Source of the DNA: Cryptomeria japonica
Lineage: Eukaryota; Streptophyta; Pinopsida; Cupressales; Cupressaceae
DNA: 64,000 nucleotides
Direction of reading: 5' to 3'
NCBI RefSeq assembly: GCF_030272615.1
Contig: NC_081415.1
Span: forward strand, 266,855,425 to 266,919,424
Every line of letters starts with the position of its first letter. Position 1 is the stretch's first letter. Shown piece by piece: positions 22,041-34,992 of this stretch. The notes beneath the pieces were generated by a model. The model ran no database searches and was not told the DNA's origin. It saw nothing but the letters and a program-made list of their open reading frames with translations. Position numbers and translations under genes: made by a program.

Positions 22041-24799
22041 GGGTTTGACTTACTCTTGGAAGTCATAAGGATAAGATAGGAACACCAAGAAAACATTAGT
22101 CATAACACTTATATTGAATAATTCCAAAACCATCATTCCACAAATATTTTTGCAGAACATAAATTCTCTACTGAATTCCTTATCCAAAAGTAGACATATC
22201 ATAATGTACAAACATAAAAACTTACACTTTTCCAAGATGAGAACACTTCCTTAACATCTATATACACCATTAAAATGATAGATATACATCCAATTCAACA
22301 TCTTGCACATACACTTCTTCCTATACACTAGGGCAAACATAACATACTCTTTGATTAAGCTCTCAAATTAAAACATAACTAATGTATCATTTATCATGTA
22401 AGGTCCATAATGCATACATGTTGGATGAAGATCATGTCAATGTTAACCCCAAAACACCAACCATAAAGCACAATATAATCTCAATCAAATAGGAAAGGCG
22501 AATATCCCTACATACTACATCCACCTACTGCCAACTTAACTCAAGTAGATATCCACTAACACTCATCAACAATCAATTTGTAGATCATTAAATTTATCTC
22601 AAGCATATAACCCAATCTACTTGCTCCAATTCACACTTCTTCCTATTATATCTTATAATCCAAATGGTTACAAAGAGTTTTATTATAGAGATTACACTTT
22701 TCTTTCCTTAAATTACTATTAATACTATTTGATTACCCAACATGCCTATATCAATTCTCCACGGTGTTCTCCTTTAACACATTATTAGAGGTTCGAGCAA
22801 ATGTGATAGAAATAACACTAACACATAACTAGGAATAGCTATAACAAACATTCAAAATGACCACCAAAACTTCAAAAGAGAAAATAATCCAAAAAACAAA
22901 ACTGTCAAGCTCAACATTAAATAATGAAAAGGGCTAGTGATTTTGACAACCAACAACACCAAAAACACAACAAGTGTCACAAATTAAATGGAAAGAAAAG
23001 ATTATTTAGTTTTCATTCCTTTCATAATAAATTTCAAAAGATTAATGCTAGCCCCATAATCACAAAACACAATTCATAAGCAAATCAAAACAAACACTAT
23101 CACAACAAAATCACAAAATGAGGTGACCAATTTCAGCCACACCATAGGGAGTAACCGCTACACAACACCCAAGATCACAGGTCCTAAGTGCATTAGAGAA
23201 TAAATAATAAACATATTAGGCCATTAAGTTAAATACATATCTATAATACAATGTAAATTTTTGTGCAAGTGAATCTCATGTAATTATCTAATATCCTTTA
23301 TGAAAGAAGACATATGTGAGAAAGGGAGAGATACAACATTTCACTCATATAGCAAATACACTCAATACATATCTATCATTCTTTACGATTTTGCAATTTT
23401 TAAGTAATCACATTCCTAATAGTACTGTTTTCAAGAAGCTCTTAAGCATGAACTTCTAACCACTTAATGATCCCAACATCTATAATTGATATTAATAACA
23501 TATAGACACACTATTCCTATCACCATTTATTCATTCTACTAGAATTTTCATTAAACAACACATCCTTTACAACTCGAAAAAGGTAAGGAAGTAGCATCAT
23601 TTCTAAATTTTTCACTAATAAAACACAACATTCATATAGTTCTTTATAACCATGCAAAAAATTTACAAAGCTAAAGATTTCTACCTTTCAAAATATAACA
23701 AAACCACAAAAGAATAACTTCATATTTACTATACACATTCTACATGCAGTACACAACTTTGTCTTAATAAACACTTATTCTCTATCATGATCTATCAAAC
23801 AACTAAATTATATGAACTACCTATGATATTTATGCAAAAAAAATTATTCTACCTACTTACTCACTTTACATGAAATCCTATATGCAATACAAAACATTTT
23901 GGATCTTTAATGCAGAAATTAATCAAACATTCCTTAATGCAAGCCATATAATACTCATTACTAAGAAATTAAATACTTATTTTAATTCCAAATACATCAT
24001 TTAGTAGCATCCTTGTGAGTTCCTATACCTAAATAGAGGGAAGAGGGAGACAATTTTGATAGTCAAACAATTCATACATATGCACGTAAACCAACAAGAT
24101 CACACAAAGATGATTAAAATTTCCCTATGCATATTGCCTTTATAGTACTGTACTTCATTTAACTACCTAATTATAAGTATGCAAATTGACCTATCATGAC
24201 ATTTCATAAAATTATAGATGCAACTGAGGGTTCTAATTTCCAAGATGAGATCTATACAGACAATCCTTTCTTACATTCAAAGTCTCTTGCATAAACACTC
24301 GCTACTTTTAATAGTTACAAATGCAACATGAACTATCATCTTTCATTGAATATCCCAATACGAGAAGAGGAGGGAAGAGAGAGGAATATAATAGTTAACT
24401 ATATATATATACACACACATCAACATGTTCTTTATTTACACATCCTATTTTATACAAAGTCAATTCCACATGTCAAATGCAAGCATATTATCATTTTATT
24501 CATAAAAGTCATTATTTGGGTCAGTCATACAAAAATGCATGGTGGAATCCTTAAATAAAACACATACAATTCCCTCCCAGACCACTACAACATGATCCTT
24601 TTATACATCCAAAGTATCCTATATCATACAAGTAAACACTAGAATCTTTGAGGCACACACAAGGGTCTCATAGAATCACAAACAATCACTCGTAATTAGA
24701 AGACATACACAAGAAATAAGTACACATAATACATGTAGCTTTAATTTCTAGAGAAAGGGAGAAATACATCCAATTCATCCATGATTTCGGTACTAATTC
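22041..24799 (-). other. LARD internal region, 3' part, non-coding
   Basis: AT-rich, 2.76 kb. I see no gag, protease, RT or integrase motif on either strand; the longest frames are under 80 codons and look random. The left boundary is the polypurine tract and the right boundary is the start of another LTR at 24800. A short TA/CA microsatellite lies near 24400-24420. Confidence 0.75.
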
Positions 24800-25235
24800 T
24801 GTAATACCCCTTCCCTAATCAGACTCTTTTTGACCTCGGTTACCATGGTTGACTTTTTAGTGGCTTATGTGGATGGTTGATATAGTATGATTGTGATGTT
24901 TTTACTTAGTTATTATTCTTTGGAGTGTGATTGGTGAATGTGATTATGTGTTATTGCTTATTGAGGAGTAGATATTGATTATGCACTATTTCTTTGAATG
25001 AGTAGATTTTAATTATGCTTATGCATTGTATTTTATAAATGATGAAATGTTAATTTTATTTATGTGTTAATAACGATGGACTAACACATTTACTTCATGT
25101 GTGAGTTACACTATGTATATGTCATCATGTATATGTGGAAAGTGTATGGGGTGTGAGGAGATGATTTCCTGTCACTCACTTCGGTGAGACACGAAAAGTC
25201 ATGATTCTCCTTCATTGGTGTGTTTACCATGTTTG

Positions 25236-25277
<42 letters not shown>

Positions 25278-25697
25278 GTTTGGTGATACAAGAATTGTAG
25301 GTACAAGTTATTGACTTCACTCAGCTCCACAGGTTTGAGCATACCTAATTAACTTGATGGAAGTGGAGGAGATAGTTTTAAGGCCCTAATGTCATCCCTA
25401 GCCTTGCTCAATTGTGAGCATTGTTAGTCTTTTGTCAACCCTGTCAGATTGCCAAGTAGACCACCTTTCTGACGTTGGTATGTGGGTCATGTCTCTACTT
25501 TGTTTAGTTGAGTTTGTGTGTTATGTGTTTGGTGAATTTAATTATTCTCTTCTTATGTTATTTAATGAGAAATTAATTATTAATACCTTATGATTATTAA
25601 TAATTAATGTGTATTGCGTTTATTAAATTAAATTAAGAATAAATTATTAAGAGCACTTTTGTGGTTAAATAGATAATCAATTATTCTAAATTATTCT
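24800..25697 (+). repeat. LTR left part (element C), related to the LARD and gypsy-2 LTRs
   Basis: Begins TGTAATACCCC. The first 60 bases resemble the LARD LTR start (TTGACC and GTTGAC blocks). Further in, the CACTC..TTCGGTGAGACA block, the ATTCTCCTTCAT.GGTGTGT block, a TA/GT microsatellite (25236-25277) and the GGAAGTGGAGGAGATAGT block parallel the gypsy-2 LTR (51290-51480). It is cut by the LINE 3' end near 25698. The likely other end is 44915-45586 (GGGCATTACA). Flanks AATTC and GAGTC match at only 3 of 5 bases, so the pairing is tentative. Confidence 0.65.
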
Positions 25698-25859
25698 GAT
25701 TGATTGAAAAATAGGTTTTAAGGACCCGAAACCATTATAACATAGTTAACAAAAAAAAGCCGAGAAAATAGAGTCCTCATACAAAGCGACTGGTCCAAAA
25801 AACTAGCGAACAGAAAAAATAGCTAAACAACAAAAAACAACAAAGAACCCAAGGAGACA

Positions 25860-27584
25860 CTACATAGTAATTTTCTTCAGCAAATCCTCTGCCTTAGTCA
25901 CCAGCTCATCATAGGTCGCCCCAACTACTTTTAGCTCCTCCAGGTCCTTATTCACTTTCTTTTCCTTCCTCTTTCCATGGGTGCAAGTTCTGGGACCTTG
26001 GACTTCCCCAGTTCCTTCTGCATCCAGGTCAATTTCCTGGGTTTCCTTTTCATCATCGAGCTTGCTGATGAGGGTATGGGTGTTGTTGGCTGAGATTTTC
26101 AGAATGCTAAGACTCTACTCTGCAATGTTCTTGAGGCACTCCTCTATCTTGTCCACTTTGACAACTATATCCGAGAGCTTTTTTTCGCTAGTTTCCTCCA
26201 AGGTTTTTCTATCCTGTATCTCCTTTTCAATTTTCTAAAACCGGGGATTAAAGGCATCTCTGATGTCTTCCGCTTTGGCAATTGTGTTCTTCAAATCTTC
26301 GATATAATTGGCCATAGTGTTCCCCTCTCCAATGTTAATGGTCTCCAGGATCATGACTCTGTTGCAGAGTTTTTTGTATTCATTCACAGTATTCTTATTC
26401 CCATCAATAAGCCATTCAATGGTTTTCATAAAACCCTTTAAGGCCTCGGGGTGAGGACCAAGAGAAGGAGTAACTTTACCAGGGGTTATCTATTCATCTT
26501 TAGCAATATGGAGGGCAGAAATAGTATCAGCAGCCCTAAGGGTCTCCTCCATAGTCTCCATCTCCAGGCTTTGTTCAGCTTCCAGGGTTCTTGTTTGTTT
26601 GTCCTCTTCCGGTTCCTTGCCTGTGTCCTCCGGATCTTTGCCAGTCTCCTCTGTTTTCTTTTTCTTCTTCCTGGGTTGGGCTTGGATTTTACTTTTTTCC
26701 TTTAGCACTCCCTTAGGGTTCTTCTTCTCCTCAGGGAAATCAGAGTCCTCTTCTTCCGAAGAAATACTAATCAAGGGTTTGCTTTGGGATTTTTTGCTCT
26801 TAGAAGAAGAGGGTCTTGATTTCCTCTTCTTGCTCCTCTCATACTTTGAGTCGTCAGAGCTTTCCTCATTTTCAGTCGAGGAATCATTATCTGAATCCTC
26901 CTCCTCTAAGAAATCAGAATCAGACATTTCTTCTTCCAAATCCACAGAGAGTTGCATTCTATTGATTTTACTAGCCTTTAGATGATCATAAATGAGGACC
27001 ATAAGTCCTTGGTGCATTGCAGTGTCACCCTGAGGATTTTCTTTATATGCTTTTAGGGATGCATTCATAGAATAGAGCAAGAAGTAAGGGAAATTCACCT
27101 TATCATTATGCCTAAAATGATTTAAGAGGACAAAGTGATATCCATATACTTTCGTAAACCTGCCATCTAGAGTTATATACCTCATTAAAACAAAGAGAAT
27201 TTCCCACTAGGGCTTTGCAAAAGCCCTAGGCGGGTAATAGGTTTTGCTCAACTTTACCAGTCTTTTCTTCTCTTTCTCTATGACCGGGTACCTTTCAATG
27301 GCTTCCTTGTTGACCTTCCTGTCTCTGTAGAAATTGCAGCCCTCCCTTTTGAGTCCCGTAGCTTTAGCTATTAACTCTTTGTCAATTTCCACCAGTTGGT
27401 CGCCCATTTTAAGGTTTCCCTTCTTCCAATTTGTGTAGAAGAAGCTGGTTATCTTTCCATCATGGCCATGGAGTCTCTCAAGGAAGCTCGAAAGACCACC
27501 CTTCTACAAAATTTCCCACACCTCTTCTTTCTGTTTCCACTCCTTGCAACTTCCTGGCTCATATCTTCTCCTATTTCCGCCCAT
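25860..27584 (-). pseudogene. LINE third ORF (ORF3), unknown function, coiled-coil (copy 2)
   Basis: A single minus-strand frame of 575 codons with no frameshift and about five stops (near 27507, 27205, 26488, 26233 and 26115). It starts at ATG 27584 (MGGN) and ends at TAG 25860. It parallels copy 1 along its length: KEWKQKE, FLERLHGHD, AIERYP, LDGRFTKVYGYHFVLL, GDTAMHQGLMVLIYDHLKA, an acidic Ser-rich block (near 26930-26860), Lys-rich runs, a TIEWLI-to-RDAFNP coiled-coil-like region and a terminal YDELVTKAEDLLKK. An upstream in-frame extension to 27833 exists. Two LINE copies sharing this architecture argue that ORF3 is a genuine LINE component. No catalytic motif was seen; RNA-binding or particle-forming roles are guesses. 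Confidence 0.77.
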
Positions 27585-27795
27585 GGTGTCGTTTCTCACA
27601 GTCAAGTTTAGGTTACAGAGTTGGTGAAACAAAAAGCTTTTCGAAACTAAAACAAAAGCCCAGAAAGCCTGCATAGCATTAATGATTTGACAAGTTATAA
27701 TGCACGTTCTGCTAACTTTGATGTTATAATGAGTAATTCCCTCATTATCAAAGTAACTTGAAGTGTTTACTTCAGTACATATCATAATTGCCTTG

Positions 27796-29250
27796 TCAAT
27801 CAAGATTCTTTGGGGTACTTCGATATCTTTCATTTATTATGATTTGTCTTACATCTCCGGGAAGACCGCTCTCACCTATCCACGTGGTAATTGTATCATT
27901 CTTCACCGCCACGTTTGCAGCCCAATCAGTAGAATAGTTGGCCTCCTGATATATATGGGATATGTGGCATTTTTTGAAGGTTCTGATGATGTCAATGGCA
28001 GAAAAAATTATATTGTGGATCGACCAAGAGGGCTGAGAGGTCCCATTGAGACACTTAATAATATTATTGGAATCCCCTTCGATCTAGAGATGGGTACAGT
28101 TCCATTTTTTGGCTAGAATAATGGCTTGAAGGGCTGTCATAGCTTCCACCTTATGATTGGTTTGAGTGCCAATAGGGATAGCAACCATACCTTTGCAAAT
28201 GCCTTTGTCATCTTTGAGAATAGCTCCACAGCCTGAAGGACCTGGATTTCCTTTGGCTGCTCCATCAAAATTGATTTTGAGCCAACCATGGGGAGGGGTT
28301 TGCCATTTAACTTCAAGCCTTTTATTGTGGCTGATATTATGACCATCAGTGATCTTCATATTCCAGGCTCTTAAGATATTTGACTCCAAAGAGTTGTTTG
28401 AGTAACAAGAGACCTCCATAGTTCCCATATTTTCCTGAATAGCCCTTTGAATTTTTTGAAAAACAAAGTCTTGATATAAGGACACATCCCTGAAAATTTG
28501 GTTGTTTCTTTCCTTCCAGAGACCCCATAGAATGTGAGGCAGAGAGAGCTGCCACATACACCTCAGAAAAGAGTTGGTCCAATGAATTTGCCAAGAAAAG
28601 AACAAATCTTTGATGTTACTAGGAAACACCTAAGCAAGACTAAAGCTTTTGAGGAAGCTTTCCCAAACAAAGGTTGAGAAAGAACAGTGGAGGGCAAGAT
28701 GGTCCACTGACTTTTCCTCTTGAAAGCACAACACACACCTATTTGGAAGGGCAAAAGCTCTGCATTTAAGGTTGTCAACAGTAAGGATCTTATTCTGGAA
28801 TCCAGAAGAACATATTGATTTTAGGAGTTAGCCCTTTTAACCAAGCTTTAGACTAGAAAGGATTCATAGGAGGGGAGGGGGAGAGGATACAATACATCGA
28901 AGATACAGTAAAGGTACCTTTGGGGTTATATCTCCAGATCAGGGAATCCTCTTCCTTATTTAGCCAGATAGCAGACAGTTGGGTTTTGAGCTTGGAGAGA
29001 CTGGGATGAATACTATCAATGTTCTGCCAGTTGTTCCCATCCTAGTAATCTGCCACTAAGGTACCAAAAGAGCCAATACAGGAGGGGGCATGGGAAGCCC
29101 ACTCATAGAAATCCATTAGGGGTTTGTCAAAAAGCCAGGGATCCTCCCAGAATCTCACTTTTCTACCATTTCCAAGTTTCCATGTCACACCTTTAGCAAT
29201 CACCTCTTTACATTTAGAAACATGGTTCCAGATATTAGATCCATTTATAC
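27796..29250 (-). pseudogene. LINE-2 ORF2: zinc-binding domain and RNase H
   Basis: Minus strand: WLNKEEDSLIWRYNPKGTF near 28960, then PKINMFFW and RCVLCFQEEKSVDHL near 28720. LWQLSLPHILWGLWKE follows near 28545. RNase H has INFDGAAKGNPGPSGCGAI near 28275-28220, KVEAMTALQ near 28150 and, after a TAG at 28084, IEGDSNNIIK near 28080. All catalytic acidic residues can be seen. A small indel near 28802 shifts the frame between FFWI and NKIL. The ORF ends at TGA 27796, about 210 bases before the ORF3 start. Confidence 0.88.
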
Positions 29251-30933
29251 TCAGATCCGATTAAAGAAAAGAAGATAGAGAAGAGGAAAGAAGAGAATAC
29301 TTCTCCAAATTTTGCACCATTCAGAATCAGAGTTAAACCATCTCCAAACTTGTTTTGACAAAAGAGCTTCATTTAAAGTGCAAATCCTCCTAAGCCCCAG
29401 ACCACCTTTGCTTTTTGGCTTGCAGACCTGATCCCATGCCACCAAGGACATTCTTTGCTTTTCCTCCACCCTAGACCATAGGAATCTTCTTTGAATTTTC
29501 TCAATAGCTTCAGCATACTTGACTGGAATTCTGAATAAGCTAAGAGCATAAATGGGGATACTTTGAAGAGTAGCCTTAAGAAGAAGGAGCTTACCAGCTT
29601 GACTTAAGAGAGCCCCTTTCCAACCTGCAAGTTTTTTGTGAAATTTATCAACCAGCGAACTCCAATAGGAGTCAGGAGGGGAAATCCCCATGGGGAGACC
29701 AAGGTAGGTAGCAGGAAGGTCAGCAATCTTACACTCTAGAATTTTGCTAATCCTTTGTTGTATTCTCTCTAGAGTGTTAATGAAAAAGACATCACTTTTG
29801 GCCCAGTTAACAAGATGCCCCATTGCAGAAGCATATTTACACAAGGTATTCTTCAGAACTTTAGCTTCTGAGATGCTTGAATCCCCCATAATTATTGTAT
29901 CATCAACAAACTACTGGTGTGAACAAATAAGGTCAGCAGAAGAAGGTTGGAGACCCTTAAAGGATCCTATCTACACCAAATTTTCCATGGTCTGTCCAAA
30001 GCATTCTGCCATAATAATGAATAGGATGGGGGAGATAGGATCCCCTTGCCTAAGACCTCTTGAAGCTTGGAAAAAGGTTGAAGGAGAACCATTGACCAGA
30101 ACATCAAAGGACGCAGTAGCGGTAAGTTGGGATAAAAGATCCACAACTCTTGGGGCAAACCCAAAAGCAGTGAGGACTTTCTGAAGAAGAGACCAGTCCA
30201 CCCTATCATAGGCTTTGGAGAGATCTAGCTTAAGGATGAGACCCTGCTTCTTCTCTTTAACAAGAGAGTGAATATTTTCATGAACAGTAATAATGGAATC
30301 AAGAATTTGTCTTCCAGGAACAAACCCATTCTGCTGGTGTTTAATAAAAGTCAGGAGAATAGATAAGAGTCTAGAGGTCAGGACCTTAGATATGATCTTG
30401 TAAAAGGAATTGCAGAGGCTAATAGGTCTGAACTTGTCCAGAGAATCAGCACCTTGAATCTTGGGGATAAGAGCAATAAAAGTACCATTTATTTCCTTCA
30501 AGAGTTTTCTAGCTCCAAAGAATTCCTTAACCCCATTAGCAACATCAGTCCTGACAATGTCCCAGAACTCTTGAAAAAAGAGCATTGGGAAGCCATCAGG
30601 ACCAGAAGCTTTGTTTCCATCAAAGGAGAAAACAACATTTTTAATTTCTAAGGTGGAAGGAATGGAAGAGAGAAAAACATTGTTTTGGGCATCAATGAGA
30701 CGAGGAAAGTTCTGAAGAAAAGAGGACTGAGCTTCAGCATCCAAACTTTGATCCCTCGAAAGGAGGTCCAAGAAATACCTCTTAGCTTCATTCCTTATTT
30801 CATCTTCCTTGACCAACTCCCCACTATCCACAACTAACTTGTTCATCCTGTTGGCAGCTTTATGTTTAATAGTTGACATATGGAAGAATCTTGTATTCCT
30901 ATCTCCTTCCTTGAGCCATTTGCATCTCGATCT
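29251..30933 (-). pseudogene. LINE-2 ORF2: reverse transcriptase
   Basis: The same minus frame as the endonuclease. RT landmarks in order are NKASGPDGFPM near 30615, RPISLCNSFYKIISKVL, HQQNGFVPGRQILD near 30320, LDLSKAYDRVDW (motif A, catalytic Asp) near 30215, GLRQGDPISPILF near 30040 and FVDD (motif C) near 29913. LLPATYLGLP-type and KLAGWKGALLSQAGKLLLLKA thumb blocks follow near 29625. Stops near 29968 and 29920 interrupt an otherwise open frame, and catalytic residues are intact. The enzyme copies LINE RNA at a nicked target. Confidence 0.92.
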
Positions 30934-31880
30934 CTACTTCCAGAACATTTCCTCTTTAGTAATAATATCATGGTATTTATTAAGAATCTCATTCTCCTCA
31001 GCAATAGAAACAGTACTAAAACCATCCTTCTGGATCTGGTCCTGTATCTCTTTTAGGTTTTCCTGAATTTTACTCTTAGCCTCAAATATAGTCCCAAAGT
31101 TGTTCTTATTCCAGATTTGGATGTTGTCCTTCACACTTTTGAGCTTCTTAACCACTTTGAACATTTTCATTCCCTCAACTTGGATGCTCCACCATTTTTG
31201 AATATACTTTTTAATATTAGGGTGAAGAGTCCACATTTTTTCAAATCTAAAGGGATAGTTTTTTCTTCTGTTGATCAAATCAGCATTGAAAGTAATAGGA
31301 AAGTGATCGGAACCAACCTGAGTATGTGCAGATGAAGAACAAAAATACTGACTGTACCAATCATCAGAAATAAGAGTACGGTCAAGGCACACTTGAATAG
31401 GGTCATTACCATTTCTTCTATTTGTCCATGTGAAATTACAACCCTGTATCTCCAAATCATTAAGAGCTAGAGAATTAATAAAATCCATGAGAGCCATTCT
31501 ACTTTCCAACTGAGGCGGGCTGCCTCCAAATTTTTCCTCCTCTTTTAAAGGCGTATTGAAATCCCCCATAACCATCCAACTTAGATTTTTGAAACTTTCC
31601 CTAGCCTATTTTATCCTTTTCCAAAAAGAGTTTCTAGCCTTTAAGGTATTAGGAGCATAAATATTTTTGAGAACCCATGAAAAACCATCTTTAAGATGCT
31701 CAAATTTAATACAAGAAAAGTTACCTTCCTGAATAATGACCTGGCCTTTAACAGTGTTAAGATTCCAGATGGTTGCAATGCCTCCAGAAGCACCCTCAGA
31801 ACTTCCCCCACTAATTTTACCATTTTTGAAAAACTTCAAAGATTCAACTTTTTCTCTACTCATTTTGGTTCAAACCATAC
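30934..31880 (-). pseudogene. LINE-2 ORF2: apurinic-type endonuclease, N-terminus missing
   Basis: Minus frame 31880-30934. It contains GGIATIWN, KNIYAPN, VMGDFNTPL near 31575 (catalytic D-x-N), FTWTNRRNGNDPIQVCLDR near 31440 and the terminal VGSDHFPI near 31310 (S-D-H). The first 40-50 residues, with the conserved Asn and QETK Glu, are lost: at the QTK position a TGA is present near 31868. Downstream comes a charged linker to RT. The enzyme would nick the target. The missing start is consistent with 5' truncation of the LINE. Confidence 0.88.
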
Positions 31881-32040
31881 ACTTTTTGAGAACCTTGGAG
31901 AAATGGTGGGGCTTCTTGCCTGTAGAGCCTACATCCTTGGTTCAAACCATACAATTTTGGGGATGACCCTTTGGTGAAATGGTGGGGCTTCTTGCATGTA
32001 GTAACTACAACCTAGGTTCAAACCCCGCGGGTTCAACTCT
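31867..32040. repeat. Tandem repeat with GGTTCAAACC motif at LINE-2 / LTR junction
   Basis: GGTTCAAACC occurs at 31867, 31939 and 32015 (steps 72 and 76). The first two are followed by CATACA and by AATGGTGGGGCTTCTTGC. The motif resembles an RNA polymerase III B box. No cloverleaf could be drawn, so a tRNA gene is not called. The first copy overlaps the 5' edge of LINE-2 similarity. Confidence 0.55.
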
Positions 32041-34821
32041 ACCGTGTTGACAATGGAGAAAGGAGAGGGGATGCAGCCAACACCCCCAGTTCACCATTTC
32101 ATTTCATAAAAAAATAAATTTATTTTTCTTTTTATTTTATTTAAAATATAATTTGTTTAATGTAAAATGAAATTTTATATATTTTATTTAATATGTAATC
32201 TATTTTTAATTAATGCAATTTATTTATGATGATTAAAAAAAAGGAGTTCTATTTTATTTTAAATGGATTGAAAATCAACAAGAAATATAATGAAATGTAT
32301 ATATACAGATGCTAATAATTATTTAAGGTATATATATATATATCATTGATAAATGTCAATTTAATAGTCTAATTAGATAAAACATTTAAATATTAAAATA
32401 ATAGTATATTGCAAAAGAAAGAGAGATGATAATTGATTGACATCAATAAGAGTGCTATTGAAAAATGATATTAATTTGATGGTTTAAATGTTGTGAATGT
32501 TATCGTGTAATTGGTTTTGAAAGGTGTTATTGGCTAGATATATATAGTCTACCCCCATAACATTGAATTCATGGATGCTGATTAAGTCAACCCCTTTTTC
32601 AATTAAGAGTCCTTTCAATTTATGACTTGTATCCGGAGGCTGTTGGTGTCATTTGTTTCAAAATCAATGGTTAATGTGAATTTTTCTTTTACTTGTGTAT
32701 CATGAGTTTTATTTGCCATCTTGACATGCTCTCATGATGAGTTTACCATGAGGAGGAAATAACCATACCATGGATATTGCGGTAGCGAGTGTGAAGACCT
32801 CACGATGTCGATATGTTTTAGTGCAGTGATGTCATGAGTTCGTTGTGTTTACTTGGTTGAGATGCTCATTTTTCTACAGGTGTTGTTGTTCAGTCTTTTG
32901 GGTATGTGCGTGTGTCATGGTTTGGCAATGTTGGCATTGTGTATGATTTTTACTTGTGTAAGAGTCTCTCATTTCATTGTTTCAAATCCATGTAGAGGGA
33001 GTGGGCTCCTTTATGACACCAGGGGTCATGAGAGATAGACTTTCATGAGGTTCCTTGTAAGGATGTGTAAAGTCTAGACCTTTTGGGCATAAGGCAGTTT
33101 ACCATATTATAATCAAGTGATAACCAATAAAAGAATGGGTATGGGTAGTTAGATAATTTATCAATGCCTCATGACTCAGTCCTAGGGAGGATATTTTAGG
33201 ATGAGCATGGGAAGATCATGGAGATGACACTCCCTCGTACATGTGAGTCCTTTGCTTACTTTTGTATTCTTGTCATGATGTTTTATCGGCCTTTGGAAAT
33301 TTTTTGTACTCTCTTGCTCGCTTGATGCATGGTTATGTGTATGGAAATTGTTTAGTGTCAGTCCCTTTGTAAGTATCAACCTTGGCTAGTGTGTGAGTTG
33401 GGACCTAGCAACATCTCCTAGCTCGAGGGGTGATTCCTTGTAGGTTCCACATTGGTCGAGTGGTTGGAGATTTTTGCCATTGGGTTTTTTCCCTCTTCTT
33501 TGGTGTCATCTTCGTACGTGGACTTGGAACCTTTCTCTATGTTGACTTGAACCTGGGAGCAGATTCATGTTTCTACATCTTTGGTGAATAAACTCAAAGC
33601 ATGTAATAATCTAAAAATGTTGTATAAGAAGTGAGTGAATACTCACGATTGTAATACTATGTAAAACAGCCTGTAAGTATTCATGAGCTACTTTAGATGG
33701 TACATTCAAATAGAGGTAATGGTATGAGTTAATCTAATGTAAGCAGAAAGAAAGAAGAAAATGATATACCCTTGCTAGTAGTGCCTTATTAATTGTTAAT
33801 CATGCATATTTCTTTAATTTGAACTTATAGAACATGAATGAATTGTCATTCTTAGCTTATGCGATAGGTTAGTTAAATGAGATTGAAATGTATCTTGTCA
33901 AATAGTTAAATCAGCAATACGATTCTTTATGTGGTAGTTAAATGCTAAATAATAGATATGTGGATATGAAGGAAAATGGATGTTATTACTCCTTTCATGA
34001 TATTTCTTAGCAATAGATTGAATTAATGTTTGCACTTCCAATATTTTCATATGAGTATGGATGTAAACTAAGTAGATGATTGCACATATTTATGAGATCA
34101 ATGACATGAAAAATGACATTAAACAAATAACTTATACTATCATAGGTAAAGCATGTGAAATACAAGATTCTTGTAGATGTAGTTAGATGCTTGAAAACTA
34201 CAACAACACTAAGGCTGAAAACTATTATGGAACTTAGTAAATAAATATCATTAGATGCTAAATGAGAATTTATGCAATTATGTTATGGCTTCCATAAAAC
34301 TAATGTTGCATAAATGGCATTATGCACATGTAGAATTGCATATGTAGGTTAATGAGCATGCCTTGGTAGATGCATTTAATAATGGACAGCAATAGCGGTA
34401 TACTATGTAAAGCGTATGATATAGGGTAAATTGAATACATGCATTGTAGTTGTGCTCCATGGTATGGTTAAATCATTAGAATCATAGAAGTGGACCAACA
34501 TGATGATGGTGAATTAAGTATCGATCATAAATCAAATGGCGTAGATCTTAGTAGTGATGTCAATACCCTGGGGAAACGATGGAACCTTGTAAATTACTAA
34601 ACCTTGGAACATGTCTTCATTTGTATTAGTAATGTAGTGCATGAAGAATCATACAACACTTAACAATAGATTTTAAACTATTGAACCAAATTATAAACTT
34701 AATGTCTAGATTGAGTTCGACGTAACCTTGTTAGTAAACAAAAAAATAAAAAATAAAAATTATTCCTCTTTTGGACCTAGATGTAGTAAGTTTCCCTGGG
34801 GTTTGTTGGTGGGTGCTATAG
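32041..34821 (+). repeat. 5' LTR of gypsy-1, 3' portion
   Basis: Aligns with about 41935-44912 from GATGCAGCCAACACCCCCAG onward, through TATATATAGTCTACCCCC and GAATACTCACGATTGTAA to the end GTGCTATA. The right copy has an extra roughly 75-bp segment near 43159-43235 and a small tandem expansion near 44157-44262. No ORF is supported. The 5' 2.2 kb of the LTR is missing. Confidence 0.88.
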
Positions 34822-34823
34822 AT

Positions 34824-34835
34824 TGGTATCAGAGC
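34824..34835 (+). promoter_or_regulatory. Primer binding site of gypsy-1 (initiator Met tRNA)
   Basis: TGGTATCAGAGC, the perfect plant initiator-Met complement, lies a few bases after the LTR end GCTATA. Confidence 0.9.
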
Positions 34836-34992
34836 ATAGCTTATGAATTCCAGGTTTTGCACTGGGTACTCTAGTTTTGAGTGAGCCCATTATGCTAGTT
34901 AGGCTTTAGTCTGTGACCTTGTCTCTATTGCTTACTTGTTGTAACTCCTAGTTTAGTGGCTTATATTCTTTCCTTGCTTTTGTCCAGTTAGG

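Larger units (their letters stand above)
25698..31880 (-). mobile_element. L1-type LINE, minus strand, nearly full ORF2 plus ORF3 (LINE-2 copy)
   Basis: Minus-strand order is endonuclease (lacking its N-terminus), RT, zinc-binding domain, RNase H, then ORF3 and a 3' tail TTTTTCAATCAATC at 25698. The unit is homologous to 11272-14628 over the shared part. The 5' end is placed near 31880, where ORF2 similarity fades into a GGTTCAAACC-containing repeat. I found no convincing target duplication. There is no poly(A) tail. Confidence 0.9.

Noticed and set aside
22041-24799. Search for degenerate gag/pol in the LARD interior
   Set aside because: No retroelement motif in any frame; short ORFs (e.g. 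22050-22235, 24328-24558) have no distinguishing features.
26599-26985. Serine/leucine-rich plus-strand ORF
   Set aside because: Antisense shadow of the acidic and lysine-rich part of LINE ORF3.
31867-32025. tRNA gene suggested by GGTTCAAACC B-box-like motifs
   Set aside because: No box A at correct spacing and no cloverleaf could be drawn.
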